The notes under the pieces: model-generated
Database searches by the model: none
Told to the model about the DNA's origin: nothing
What the model saw: the letters and a program-made list of their open reading frames with translations, nothing else
Shown here: positions 35,060-43,454 of the stretch, in pieces
Layout of the letters: the number at the start of each line of letters is the position of its first letter
Numbering within the stretch: the first letter of the stretch is position 1
Source: Lachnospiraceae bacterium C10
Lineage (GTDB): Bacteria; Bacillota; Clostridia; Lachnospirales; Lachnospiraceae
DNA: 64,000 nt
Assembly (NCBI GenBank): GCA_900100095.1
Contig: FMTN01000017.1
Span: 1-64,000 of the forward strand
Direction: 5' to 3'
Made by a program: the position numbers and the translations under genes

Positions 35060-36284
35060 TAGTATTATAAAAAAGCCGGAACTGTTGGCACCGGCCGGAG
35101 ACCTTGCACGAGCAAAGGTTGCCATCGACTATGGTGCGGATGCTGTATACCTGGGAGGCATGTCCTTCTCCCTTCGAAGCCGTGCATCCAATTTCACAAT
35201 GGATGACATCCGTTCGGCCTGCAGCTACGCATCCAGTCACGGCTCCCGTATCCATGTTACCGTGAATATCATCCCTCACAATGAGGATTTCGAAGGCCTT
35301 GAGCAGTATCTTAAGGATCTGGAAGACGCCGGTGTGACCGCTATCATCACAGCCAGTGTCTCCATTATGGCACTTGCCAAAAAGGTCGCACCGAAGCTGG
35401 AAGTGCATTGCAGCACACAGATGTCGATTACCAATTCCACGGCAGCTCAGCTGTTGATTGATGAGAATCATGTGGATCGTGTCGTTCTCTCAAGAGAATG
35501 TAATATGGAGGAAGTCCGTGAGATCACAAGCAAGTGTCCGGTGGAAACCGAAGCCTTCATCCATGGCGGCATGTGTGTCAATATCTCCGGCCGTTGTACG
35601 TTAAGTAACCGTATGACACTGCGTGATGCCAACCGCGGCGGCTGTGCCCAGTCCTGTCGCTGGCAGTACCGCCTGATGGAAGATGGCAGTGAACTCAGCA
35701 CTCCGGAGAATATGTTCACCATCGGTTCTAAGGATATGATGGCGGCCCACTATATCAAAGACCTTATGGAGGCAGGTGTTGCTTCCCTTAAGATCGAGGG
35801 GCGCATGAAGTCCGAATATTATGTCGCATCCATTGTTTCCGGATACCGGCATCTGATCGACGAACTGTATGATAACGACGGAGATATTTCCGACGAGCGC
35901 ATGGCTTACCACCTGAGCGAGATTAACAAGGGAGAGAACCGGGAAGTATGCTCCGGTTGCTATGCCAGCCGCGCCGGCGAAGAAAGCATTATCTTCCATG
36001 AATATTCCAACAGTACCGTCAACCATGACTTCCTTGGTACCGTTGTTTCCTATAATAAGGATACACAGATTGCGCAGGTTCAGGTGCGAAATGTGATTAC
36101 CACAGGGGATCATGTGGAGGCCTTAATGCCGGGGAAGATGAATGAGGAATTCGATATTGCCCAGATTACAAACGAGGAACAGGAAATCATTGAACGGGCC
36201 AACCATCCGATGGAGCTTGTAACCTTCAAGATTCCTTTTGAGGTCAATCCAAAAGACATCCTTCGTAAAATTTCATCAAAATAA
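35037..36284 (+). CDS. trhP2: U32-family protein, tRNA 5-hydroxyuridine synthesis (YrrO/TrhP2-like)
   Basis: 415 residues. PELLAPAGDLARAKVAIDYGAD at the N-terminus, EVHCSTQMSITN, EAFIHGGMCVNISGRC and NRGGCAQSCRWQYRL are U32 signatures; the four Cys (MCVN, RC, GGC, SC) match the iron-sulfur site seen in the tRNA-hydroxylation members. Formerly annotated as collagenase-like peptidase. The 5' end lies inside the small partner gene and a strong terminator follows. The tRNA role is inferred from family knowledge. Confidence 0.8.
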   Translation: MNKKQSNSSIIKKPELLAPAGDLARAKVAIDYGADAVYLGGMSFSLRSRASNFTMDDIRSACSYASSHGSRIHVTVNIIPHNEDFEGLEQYLKDLEDAGVTAIITASVSIMALAKKVAPKLEVHCSTQMSITNSTAAQLLIDENHVDRVVLSRECNMEEVREITSKCPVETEAFIHGGMCVNISGRCTLSNRMTLRDANRGGCAQSCRWQYRLMEDGSELSTPENMFTIGSKDMMAAHYIKDLMEAGVASLKIEGRMKSEYYVASIVSGYRHLIDELYDNDGDISDERMAYHLSEINKGENREVCSGCYASRAGEESIIFHEYSNSTVNHDFLGTVVSYNKDTQIAQVQVRNVITTGDHVEALMPGKMNEEFDIAQITNEEQEIIERANHPMELVTFKIPFEVNPKDILRKISSK

Positions 36285-36289
36285 GCAAA

Positions 36290-36335
36290 AGAGCAGGCTC
36301 TGTTTCATAGGATTCAAAGCCTGCTCTGTTTTTTT
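36290..36335 (+). terminator. Rho-independent terminator
   Basis: AGAGCAGGCT (36290-36299) pairs with AGCCTGCTCT (36318-36327), followed by a seven-T run; starts 6 bases after the U32 stop. Confidence 0.92.
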
Positions 36336-36402
36336 ACTCTTTAAATTAGGAACAAATAATTGATGGAAGTGTTAGTTAATTGGTTTTTGTTGTATGTAAC
36401 CA

Positions 36403-36439
36403 TTGACAAACTTCACTAACTAGTGTTAGACTACACTAA
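36403..36439 (+). promoter_or_regulatory. feo promoter with overlapping metalloregulator-type operator
   Basis: TTGACA (36403-36408), 18 bases, then an extended -10 TGT-TAGACT (36424-36432). Two abutting inverted repeats overlap it: CACTA-AC-TAGTG (36414-36425) and TTAG-ACTACA-CTAA (36426-36439). The position suits a DtxR-family or Fur-type repressor that senses iron. The regulator is not in the window and the assignment is inference. Confidence 0.6.
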
Positions 36440-36459
36440 GATTTAGAAGGGAGGCAAAG

Positions 36460-36678
36460 ATGATGCCTTTATCATTTTCCAATGCCGGTGATACTGTTAT
36501 GATCGCTAGAATCGGTGGTAATGCAGAAGCGAAGAAGCATCTTGAAGATCTTGGTTTTGTTGTAGGTGAACATATCCGGGTGATTTCAGCTGCTGGTAAC
36601 GGTAATGTCATTGTAAGTATTAAAGACTCACGTTTGGCTATTACAGACCAAATGGCTGCTAAGATCATGGTTCAGTAA
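36460..36678 (+). CDS. feoA: FeoA-domain protein, copy 1
   Basis: 72 residues forming one SH3-like FeoA domain (GDTVMIARIGGNAEAKKHLEDLGFVVGEHIRVIS). ATG 36460 is preceded by AAGGGAGG. FeoA proteins assist FeoB in ferrous iron uptake at the cytoplasmic face. Two FeoA genes precede feoB here, which is common in Clostridia. Confidence 0.9.
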   Translation: MMPLSFSNAGDTVMIARIGGNAEAKKHLEDLGFVVGEHIRVISAAGNGNVIVSIKDSRLAITDQMAAKIMVQ

Positions 36679-36759
36679 TGATCGGAATGCAGCATTTTTT
36701 TTGCCTGCAAGTTAGCTACTGCTAATTTGTAATAGAATATCGAAAGGAAGAGTATAGAA

Positions 36760-36981
36760 ATGAAAACGTTGCGAGATGTTAGTGTTGGTCAGTCAGCCGT
36801 TGTTGCCAAGATCCATGGTGAAGGTGCCCTGAAGCGCCGCATTATGGATATGGGTATTACAAAGGGAACTGAGATTTTTGTACGAAAAGTTGCGCCACTC
36901 GGAGATCCTGTGGAGGTAACCGTTCGTGGATATGAGCTTTCCCTTCGTAAGCAGGATGCTGATATTCTTGAAATGATGTAA
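36760..36981 (+). CDS. feoA: FeoA-domain protein, copy 2
   Basis: 73 residues. GQSAVVAKIHGEGALKRRIMDMGI and FVRKVAPLGDPVEV are typical of FeoA. It differs clearly from copy 1, so they are not recent duplicates. Ribosome site GAAAGGAAGAG. feoB follows 22 bases later. Confidence 0.92.
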   Translation: MKTLRDVSVGQSAVVAKIHGEGALKRRIMDMGITKGTEIFVRKVAPLGDPVEVTVRGYELSLRKQDADILEMM

Positions 36982-37003
36982 GAGTGGAAAGAGGAGAAAG
37001 AAA

Positions 37004-39160
37004 ATGAGTATTAAAATTGCCTTAGCGGGTAACCCAAACTGCGGTAAGACAACGTTGTTTAATGATCTTACCGGAAGTAATCAGTACGTCGGTAACTGGC
37101 CGGGTGTTACGGTCGAGCGTAAGGAAGGTAAATTAAAGGGACATAAGGATGTGATCATCCAGGATCTTCCGGGTATTTACTCTTTAAGCCCGTATACACT
37201 GGAAGAGGTTGTAACCCGTAACTATCTTGTAAATGAGAAGCCGGATGTAATCTTAAACATCGTGGACGGAACCAACATCGAGCGTAACCTTTACCTTACA
37301 ACACAGCTTGTTGAAATTGGAATTCCTGTTGTCGTTGCAATCAATATGATGGATCTGGTTCGCAAGAATAAGGATTATATTGATACAACAAAATTATCCA
37401 AGGCGTTAGGCTGTAAGGTAATCGAGATCTCTGCATTAAAGGGTGATGCAACACAGGAAGCTGCACAGCTGTGTATCAAGACAGCCAAGGAACAGAGCAA
37501 GGAACTTCCACATGTCTTCACCGGTAGCGTGGAACATGCCATTGCACATATCGAAGAATCCATCGAATCCTCTGTCGATGCTTCCGAGCTTCGCTGGTAT
37601 GCCATCAAAGTATTTGAGCGTGATGAGAAGGCATTGGAGAATATCTCCCTTTCTTCCGCAATCAAATCCCATGTAGAAAAGCATATCGCGGATTGTGAGG
37701 CAGAGCTCGATGACGATGCAGAAAGTATCATCACCAACCAGAGATATACCTACATTACAGATCTGATCCATCGCTGCGTGACAAAGGGAAAAGCGAAAAA
37801 TGCTCTGACCTTCTCCGATCGCATCGACCAGATTGTAACCAACCGGTTCCTTGCACTGCCGATTTTTGCTGTAGTTATGTTCCTTGTTTATTACATCTCC
37901 GTTGCAACCGTCGGTGGCATTGTAACAGACTTTACCAATGACACACTGTTCGGCGAATGGATTCAGCCGGGTGTTGAGTCCCTCTTAAGCAATATCGGTG
38001 CATCCGACTGGGTAATTTCCCTTGTGGTTGACGGTATCATCGGTGGACTCGCAGCTCCGATCGGATTCGTTCCGCAGATGGCCATTGTCTTCTTATTCCT
38101 GTCTTTCCTGGAAGACTGTGGATACATGGCCCGTGTTGCCTTCATCATGGACCGTGCCTTCCGTAAATTCGGTCTGTCCGGTAAGAGCTTTATTCCGTTC
38201 CTGATCTCTTCCGGTTGCGGTGTTCCGGGTATTATGGCAACACGTACCATCGAAAGTGAGAAGGATCGTCGTATGACGATGATTACAACCACCATGATTC
38301 CATGTGGCGCAAAGCTTCCTGTTATTGCTGCCATTGCAGGTTATATCATGGGTGGAGCAGCATGGATGGCTCCTGTATGTTACTTCGGTGGCATTGCACT
38401 TGTTGTAATCTACTGCATCATCTTAAAGAAGACCAAAATGTTTGCCGGTGACCCTGTTCCATTCGTAATGGAGCTTCCACAGTACCACCTTCCATCCTTT
38501 AAGGGCGTTCTGCTTCATGTATGGGAGCGTGTATGGGCATTCATGAAGAAGGCCGGAACCATCCTGTTCTTATGCTGTGCTGTTATGTGGCTGCTTGCCA
38601 ACTTCGGTTTCAGCGGCGGAAGCTTCGGACTTGTAGAGCCAAAGGATTCTCTCATGGCTGTTGTTGGTGGTTTCCTTGCTCCAATCTTTGCACCGCTTGG
38701 TTTTGGAAGCTGGCAGACTGTTGCCGCAACTATTTCCGGATTCAGTGCAAAGGAAGGACTTGTTACAACCATGTCCGTTCTTTCCTCTGTCGGAAAGGAA
38801 GCAGAAGAGTATACAAAGGCCTACCACGATGCTTACATGGCATTCTTCCCTACCACCATGGCTGCTGTATCCTACCTGATCTTCAACCTGATTGACTCTC
38901 CATGTCTTGCTGCCATCTCTTCTATGGCAAAAGAGCTTGGAAACCGTAAGTTCTTCTGGTTTGCAATTCTTTTCCAGAACATTGGAGCTTACTGTGTGAC
39001 TCTGATGGTATATCAGCTGATCGGTCTTGCTGTTGGACAGGTTGCTTTCTCAGCATGGACTGTCGTAGCAGGTGTACTGTTTGTCGGACTTTTATATCTC
39101 TTATTCAGAAGAGATCCGAATCAGCAGTCCATCTCTGACGCAAAGACCTTAAATGCTTAA
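37004..39160 (+). CDS. feoB: Ferrous iron transporter FeoB
   Basis: 718 residues. The N-terminal G-domain has GNPNCGKTTLFNDLTG (G1), the switch region GNWPGVTVERKEG, DLPG (G3) and NMMD (G4). A helical spacer region spans about 170-270. The C-terminal membrane part (about 290-700) has Gate motifs GCGVPGIMATRTIES and a second Gate with C-x-x-x-x around PCLAAI. Takes up Fe2+ with GTP-dependent control. Intact; preceded by two FeoA genes and followed after 10 bases by an HMA-domain membrane protein. Confidence 0.96.
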   Translation: MSIKIALAGNPNCGKTTLFNDLTGSNQYVGNWPGVTVERKEGKLKGHKDVIIQDLPGIYSLSPYTLEEVVTRNYLVNEKPDVILNIVDGTNIERNLYLTTQLVEIGIPVVVAINMMDLVRKNKDYIDTTKLSKALGCKVIEISALKGDATQEAAQLCIKTAKEQSKELPHVFTGSVEHAIAHIEESIESSVDASELRWYAIKVFERDEKALENISLSSAIKSHVEKHIADCEAELDDDAESIITNQRYTYITDLIHRCVTKGKAKNALTFSDRIDQIVTNRFLALPIFAVVMFLVYYISVATVGGIVTDFTNDTLFGEWIQPGVESLLSNIGASDWVISLVVDGIIGGLAAPIGFVPQMAIVFLFLSFLEDCGYMARVAFIMDRAFRKFGLSGKSFIPFLISSGCGVPGIMATRTIESEKDRRMTMITTTMIPCGAKLPVIAAIAGYIMGGAAWMAPVCYFGGIALVVIYCIILKKTKMFAGDPVPFVMELPQYHLPSFKGVLLHVWERVWAFMKKAGTILFLCCAVMWLLANFGFSGGSFGLVEPKDSLMAVVGGFLAPIFAPLGFGSWQTVAATISGFSAKEGLVTTMSVLSSVGKEAEEYTKAYHDAYMAFFPTTMAAVSYLIFNLIDSPCLAAISSMAKELGNRKFFWFAILFQNIGAYCVTLMVYQLIGLAVGQVAFSAWTVVAGVLFVGLLYLLFRRDPNQQSISDAKTLNA

Positions 39161-39170
39161 GAGGTAATGA

Positions 39171-39578
39171 ATGAGATTCGCTATACCCATGAATCAGGCA
39201 GATATTATCGTACTTAGCGTACTTTCTGTTTTCTTTATCCTTGGTATCCGGATTGTGATAGGGTTCTTTAAAGTAGAGTCAGTACCGCGGAAAGCTTCTT
39301 CCGTAAATGCTGCAACCGGCGGGCCATGCAAAGTTACATTGACCATTGATGGCATGATGTGTGGGATGTGTGAAACACATGTAAAACAGGCGATACGAAG
39401 CGCCGTCCCATCTGCCCATCATATCACAGCAAACCATACAAAAGGTATTGCCGCTTTTATGCTGAATTCCACAACCTCCATAAGTGAAATCAACGAGGGG
39501 CTTTCAAATGCCATGAATCCCCTGGGATATCGCATAGAATCCATTCAAATCAAAGATTCTAAGGATAAAAATAATTGA
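39171..39578 (+). CDS. FeoB-linked membrane protein with HMA metal-binding domain
   Basis: 135 residues: one N-terminal membrane helix (IIVLSVLSVFFILGIRIVIGFF), then an HMA-type ferredoxin-like domain with GMMCGMCETH, the M-x-C-x-x-C metal site. Occupies the position where Clostridia often carry a small Cys-rich FeoB-associated protein. The anchored HMA domain may deliver or sense metal near FeoB, which is inference. ATG 39171 has AGAGGT upstream; ATG 39189 is an alternative. Confidence 0.8.
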   Translation: MRFAIPMNQADIIVLSVLSVFFILGIRIVIGFFKVESVPRKASSVNAATGGPCKVTLTIDGMMCGMCETHVKQAIRSAVPSAHHITANHTKGIAAFMLNSTTSISEINEGLSNAMNPLGYRIESIQIKDSKDKNN

Positions 39579-39584
39579 CTAGTC

Positions 39585-39613
39585 ATGGGGACATACTTCT
39601 TGTGTGTCCCCAT
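39585..39613 (+). terminator. Hairpin after the feo operon
   Basis: ATGGGGACA (39585-39593) pairs with TGTCCCCAT (39605-39613). The tail is only weakly T-rich (CCTTTAT), so termination is likely but not certain. Confidence 0.6.
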
Positions 39614-39628
39614 CCTTTATAAACCACG

Positions 39629-39646
39629 ATTAAGTGTATGTTTAAT
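39629..39646. promoter_or_regulatory. Palindromic operator upstream of ABC exporter
   Basis: ATTAAGTG-TA-TGTTTAAT fits the consensus ATTAARYGNNYGYTTAAT shared with the two sites at 54450 and 54480. The 8+2+8 symmetry suits a TetR-family dimer. It lies 41 bases before the ABC ATPase start. Confidence 0.65.
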
Positions 39647-39686
39647 CATTTAATTGTTGTAAAACTGAAATACCAAAGGAGGTATC

Positions 39687-40406
39687 ATGATGCCCGAAGA
39701 AGAACTGAAATTTTTAAATGTTGTTGATGTTAAAAAAGCATACGGCAGTGGCCAGGCCAGACAGGAAGTCCTGCGGGGAATGAATTTTTCCGTTGCAAAG
39801 GGAGAGTTCTGTGTTTTGCTCGGTCCCTCCGGCTCCGGTAAATCTACCCTTCTTAACATCATCGGTGGAATTGATCACGCAGACTCCGGATACATCTGTA
39901 TTGCCGGAGACCGGCTGGAGGAATTAAACGAAAAGCGCCTTACCGAGTATCGCAGGCAACACCTGGGCTATGTATTCCAGATGTACAATCTGATTCCCAA
40001 TCTGAATGTAAAGGAAAACATCGAAGTCGGCGCCTATCTTTCCCAAAACAGCCTTGATATCGATGACTTACTTCATACCTTAGGCCTCTATGAACATCGT
40101 CACAAGCTGCCGAATCAGCTTTCCGGCGGACAGCAGCAGAGGGTTTCCATCGGAAGAGCCATTGTAAAGAATCCGGATATCCTGCTCTGCGATGAACCTA
40201 CGGGAGCACTGGATTACAACACTTCGAAGGAAATTCTGAAACTAATCGAAGAGGTCAATCAAAAATACGGAAATACCGTCATCATGGTGACCCATAATGA
40301 AGCCATACGGCTTATGGCGGATCATGTCGTCAAGCTCCGGGACGGAGTGGTTCGCAAAAACGAAACCAACGATCACAAAATTTCTGCGATGGATCTGGAA
40401 TGGTAA
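39687..40406 (+). CDS. MacB/LolD-type ABC transporter ATPase
   Basis: 239 residues. Walker A GPSGSGKST, signature LSGGQQQRV, Walker B ILLCDEPTGALD and switch His in MVTHNEA. The ETNDHK tail and the following FtsX protein place it in the MacB/LolD/FtsE-like group used for lipoprotein, peptide or antibiotic export. ATG 39687 has AAAGGAGG 4 bases upstream (ATG 39690 also possible). The operator at 39629 suggests drug- or stress-inducible control. Confidence 0.9.
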   Translation: MMPEEELKFLNVVDVKKAYGSGQARQEVLRGMNFSVAKGEFCVLLGPSGSGKSTLLNIIGGIDHADSGYICIAGDRLEELNEKRLTEYRRQHLGYVFQMYNLIPNLNVKENIEVGAYLSQNSLDIDDLLHTLGLYEHRHKLPNQLSGGQQQRVSIGRAIVKNPDILLCDEPTGALDYNTSKEILKLIEEVNQKYGNTVIMVTHNEAIRLMADHVVKLRDGVVRKNETNDHKISAMDLEW

Positions 40407-40418
40407 GGTGGTGACATC

Positions 40419-42782
40419 ATGAAGAAAAAGAGTATGAAAAATCCATTAAAAAAGCGTGTCTGGCGGGAACTGGCAGGAGACTGGAAAAAATATCTTCTGG
40501 TAAGTTTTTTCCTGATCCTTACCATCGGATTTGTAGCCGGCATGTATGTGGCCAACGGCAGCATGCTTGCCGCCATAAAAGACAGCAAAACCCTGTATCG
40601 CCAGGAAGACGGCCATTTTGAATTCAAGGACGAATTAGATACCGATACCAAGAAAGAGCTTTCCGAAGGAAAACTTGCAAAGATCCCGGGATATAAGGCT
40701 TCTGATTACAAAGAGACACCCCTTCACATTTACGAAAATTTCTACCTCAATCTTACGGAAGACCGAAACCGGGATGGAAAAAAGGACGGAGACATCCGCA
40801 TCTATGAGAAGACAGATGACATCAACCTTGCCAGTGTATTAAAGGGACGTCTTCCAAAGACAAAGAATGAGATCGCTATTGACCGTATGCACGCCGATAA
40901 CCGAAACATCAGGGTTGGAGACCAGATCGATGTATCCGGCGAGACCTTCACGGTGACCGGTCTGATTGCCTACGTCAACTATTCCACATTATATGAAAAG
41001 AATACGGATACCATGTTTGACGCCTTAAACTTTGATGTTGCCATGGTGACAAAAGAAGGCTTTTCGCGTTTTGACGACAACGTTCATATCAACTATGCTT
41101 TTTTGTACAAGCATACTCCAAAGAATGTGATCGAAGAGAAAAAAATGGCGGACAGGGTTTTGACCCTTCTCATCTCTCATAGCATAGCAACTAATAACGC
41201 CCTGGATGATTACCTTCCACGCTATGCCAACCATGCCATGACCTTTGCCGAAGATGATATCGGAGGGGATGAAGCCATGGGCAGTGTCCTTTTGTATGTT
41301 CTGGTCGTAATCATTGCATTTATTTTTGCCATTACCATCACAACCACCATTACCAAAGAGGCCTCCGCCATCGGAACTCTTCGGGCTACCGGTTATACCA
41401 GAGGAGAACTGATACGGCATTATATTACAGCCCCAATGATCGTCACCCTGTTCTCAGCCATTGCAGGAAACATCCTGGGCTACACGGTTTTTAAGAACAT
41501 CGTCGTGAAAATGTATTATAACAGTTACAGTCTTCCGGTCTATCACACCGTCTGGAACGGACAGGCCTTCCTTCGGACAACTGTGGTTCCGGCTGTCCTC
41601 ATGTTCCTTGTAAACCTTGTGATCATTACACGGATGCTGCAACATTCCCCTCTTAATTTTCTTCGTCATGATCTGAAAAAATCCGGGAAGGGAAAGGCGA
41701 TGCGACTTCCAAAGTGGAAATTTTTCCGGAGATTCCGGTTAAGGATCGTATTCCAGAATCTTCCCAATTATATAACACTCTTCCTTGGTGTTTTCTTTGT
41801 CATGATCATGCTGGCCATGTCCATTGGTCTGCCGGACACCCTTGCCTATTACAAGAAGAAGGCACCGGATCTGATGTTTGCCAAATATCAGTATGTGCTA
41901 AAACGCTACAAAGATCCTGCCGGAAATCTTATCACAACCGATAACAAAGATGCAGAAAAATTCCAGCTTCACACCTTGCAGCACAAGGCGGATCAGATTG
42001 AGGAAGAAGTTTCTGTCTACGGAATACTTCCGGACAGTAAATATGTGAACATGAAAAAGATCCGGGATCTTAAGGAGCCGTATGTCTATGTCTCTGACGG
42101 ATATCAGCAGAAATACGGCCTTAAGAAAGGAGATAAAATCCGGCTGGATGAAAAATATGAGAACAAGCACTATACCTTCCGGATTGCCGGATTCTATAAG
42201 AATTGTCAGACCATCGCAATCTTCATGCCCATGGAAAATTACCGGAAAACCTTCCATCTGAAAAAAGAGGCTTTTACCGGTTATTTATCCGATACACCAA
42301 TAAATGACATCCCAAACCGGTATAAAGGGGTTACCATTACCAAGAAAGATATCATTAAGATGTGTAACCAGCTGGATCATTCTCTGGGCGGCTACATGAT
42401 TTACTACCAGGTACTTTGCACACTGCTTTCCGCCGTATTGATCTATCTTTTGACCAAGATCATCATTGAGAAAAACGAGACATCCATTTCGATGACCAAA
42501 ATTTTAGGTTACCACAATTTAGAAATAGCAAAACTTTATCTTTTTCCAACAACTGTTTTGCTTCTGTTTTTTGACGGTATCAGTGTTCTTCTGGGAACCT
42601 TTGCCATGAACCGGTTGTGGCAGGAGATGATGAGAAGCTACAGCGGATACTTTGCATTCCACGTTCAACCCGTTGGATATGTTAAGATGTTCCTGTTCGT
42701 CCTGGTCGGATATCTGATCGCAATGATCATTGATTTCAGAAGGATTCAAAAGATTCCACTGGATCAGGCTCTAAAAATGTAG
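40419..42782 (+). CDS. FtsX/MacB-family ABC permease
   Basis: 787 residues in an ABC3-type arrangement: a first helix near residue 30-50, a large extracytoplasmic domain (about 50-285), three helices (about 285-415), a second repeat with helix near 450-470, another outer domain (about 490-640) and three C-terminal helices. The double-FtsX layout is typical of Firmicutes permeases that act with one ATPase. It starts 12 bases after the ATPase stop. Its substrate is unknown. Confidence 0.88.
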   Translation: MKKKSMKNPLKKRVWRELAGDWKKYLLVSFFLILTIGFVAGMYVANGSMLAAIKDSKTLYRQEDGHFEFKDELDTDTKKELSEGKLAKIPGYKASDYKETPLHIYENFYLNLTEDRNRDGKKDGDIRIYEKTDDINLASVLKGRLPKTKNEIAIDRMHADNRNIRVGDQIDVSGETFTVTGLIAYVNYSTLYEKNTDTMFDALNFDVAMVTKEGFSRFDDNVHINYAFLYKHTPKNVIEEKKMADRVLTLLISHSIATNNALDDYLPRYANHAMTFAEDDIGGDEAMGSVLLYVLVVIIAFIFAITITTTITKEASAIGTLRATGYTRGELIRHYITAPMIVTLFSAIAGNILGYTVFKNIVVKMYYNSYSLPVYHTVWNGQAFLRTTVVPAVLMFLVNLVIITRMLQHSPLNFLRHDLKKSGKGKAMRLPKWKFFRRFRLRIVFQNLPNYITLFLGVFFVMIMLAMSIGLPDTLAYYKKKAPDLMFAKYQYVLKRYKDPAGNLITTDNKDAEKFQLHTLQHKADQIEEEVSVYGILPDSKYVNMKKIRDLKEPYVYVSDGYQQKYGLKKGDKIRLDEKYENKHYTFRIAGFYKNCQTIAIFMPMENYRKTFHLKKEAFTGYLSDTPINDIPNRYKGVTITKKDIIKMCNQLDHSLGGYMIYYQVLCTLLSAVLIYLLTKIIIEKNETSISMTKILGYHNLEIAKLYLFPTTVLLLFFDGISVLLGTFAMNRLWQEMMRSYSGYFAFHVQPVGYVKMFLFVLVGYLIAMIIDFRRIQKIPLDQALKM

Positions 42783-42897
42783 ACTGTTTTTTTATAAAAC
42801 GTCGAATTCTGCAACACGTATTGAACCGACAAAAAATTTGTTTCATAATATGATTTAACATTAGATAATAACAGAAAATTGCCGAAGGAGGTGTCAA

Positions 42898-43359
42898 ATG
42901 AAAAAGGGGTTTAAAAAATTATTTTATTTTGTTATAAGTATCATTCTTGTTGCACTGACAGGTTGTGGATCTTCCACCGGTTCATCGCAACATGACCTGA
43001 AAACCGACGCAAAAGGCTTTCCGCTAAACATTGCGCGAATTGCAGAGCAGGAATATTCTCTTGATGATACTCAGACAAAGAACATAACAATTAAAGATAA
43101 ACAGTCCTTTGATGTATACTTACCAAAATATATCACCGGTAGAGTATGGGATTTTAAAAATGACAAAGGCGTTTCAATTAAAAAGAACAAGGACATTGCA
43201 AGTAAAAAAGCCCAAAAAGATATGGAAGGACCATCTGATACATGGCAGCATTTTACAGTAACATTAGAAGATGATCAGGATTCTGGTGATGTTACATTCG
43301 AACGACATCTGATCGATCAAAACAAAGCTGAAGTACAGGTAATCCTTCACATAAAATAA
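42898..43359 (+). CDS. Small lipoprotein, function unknown
   Basis: 153 residues. Lipoprotein signal with ALTGC (Cys23), then a short Ser-rich linker and about 120 residues of beta-rich sequence. No recognisable domain. GAAGGAGGTG ribosome site. It follows the ABC permease after 115 bases and is closed by a strong terminator; a weak TTGAAC/TAATAT pair lies upstream, so it is probably its own transcript. Confidence 0.7.
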   Translation: MKKGFKKLFYFVISIILVALTGCGSSTGSSQHDLKTDAKGFPLNIARIAEQEYSLDDTQTKNITIKDKQSFDVYLPKYITGRVWDFKNDKGVSIKKNKDIASKKAQKDMEGPSDTWQHFTVTLEDDQDSGDVTFERHLIDQNKAEVQVILHIK

Positions 43360-43400
43360 TAAAGCGAGCTTGCAGGTGAGACCTTGGCTATTGACAAAAG

Positions 43401-43440
43401 AGGCTTCGGGTCCGGCAAATGCCGGCCCCGAAGCCTTTTT
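43401..43440. terminator. Strong terminator hairpin between convergent genes
   Basis: GGCTTCGGG-t-CCGGC at 43402-43416 pairs with GCCGG-c-CCCGAAGCC, followed by a six-T run, 40 bases after the lipoprotein stop and 15 bases before the convergent GH13 gene end. Confidence 0.9.
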
Positions 43441-43454
43441 TATCGAGAAACGAT

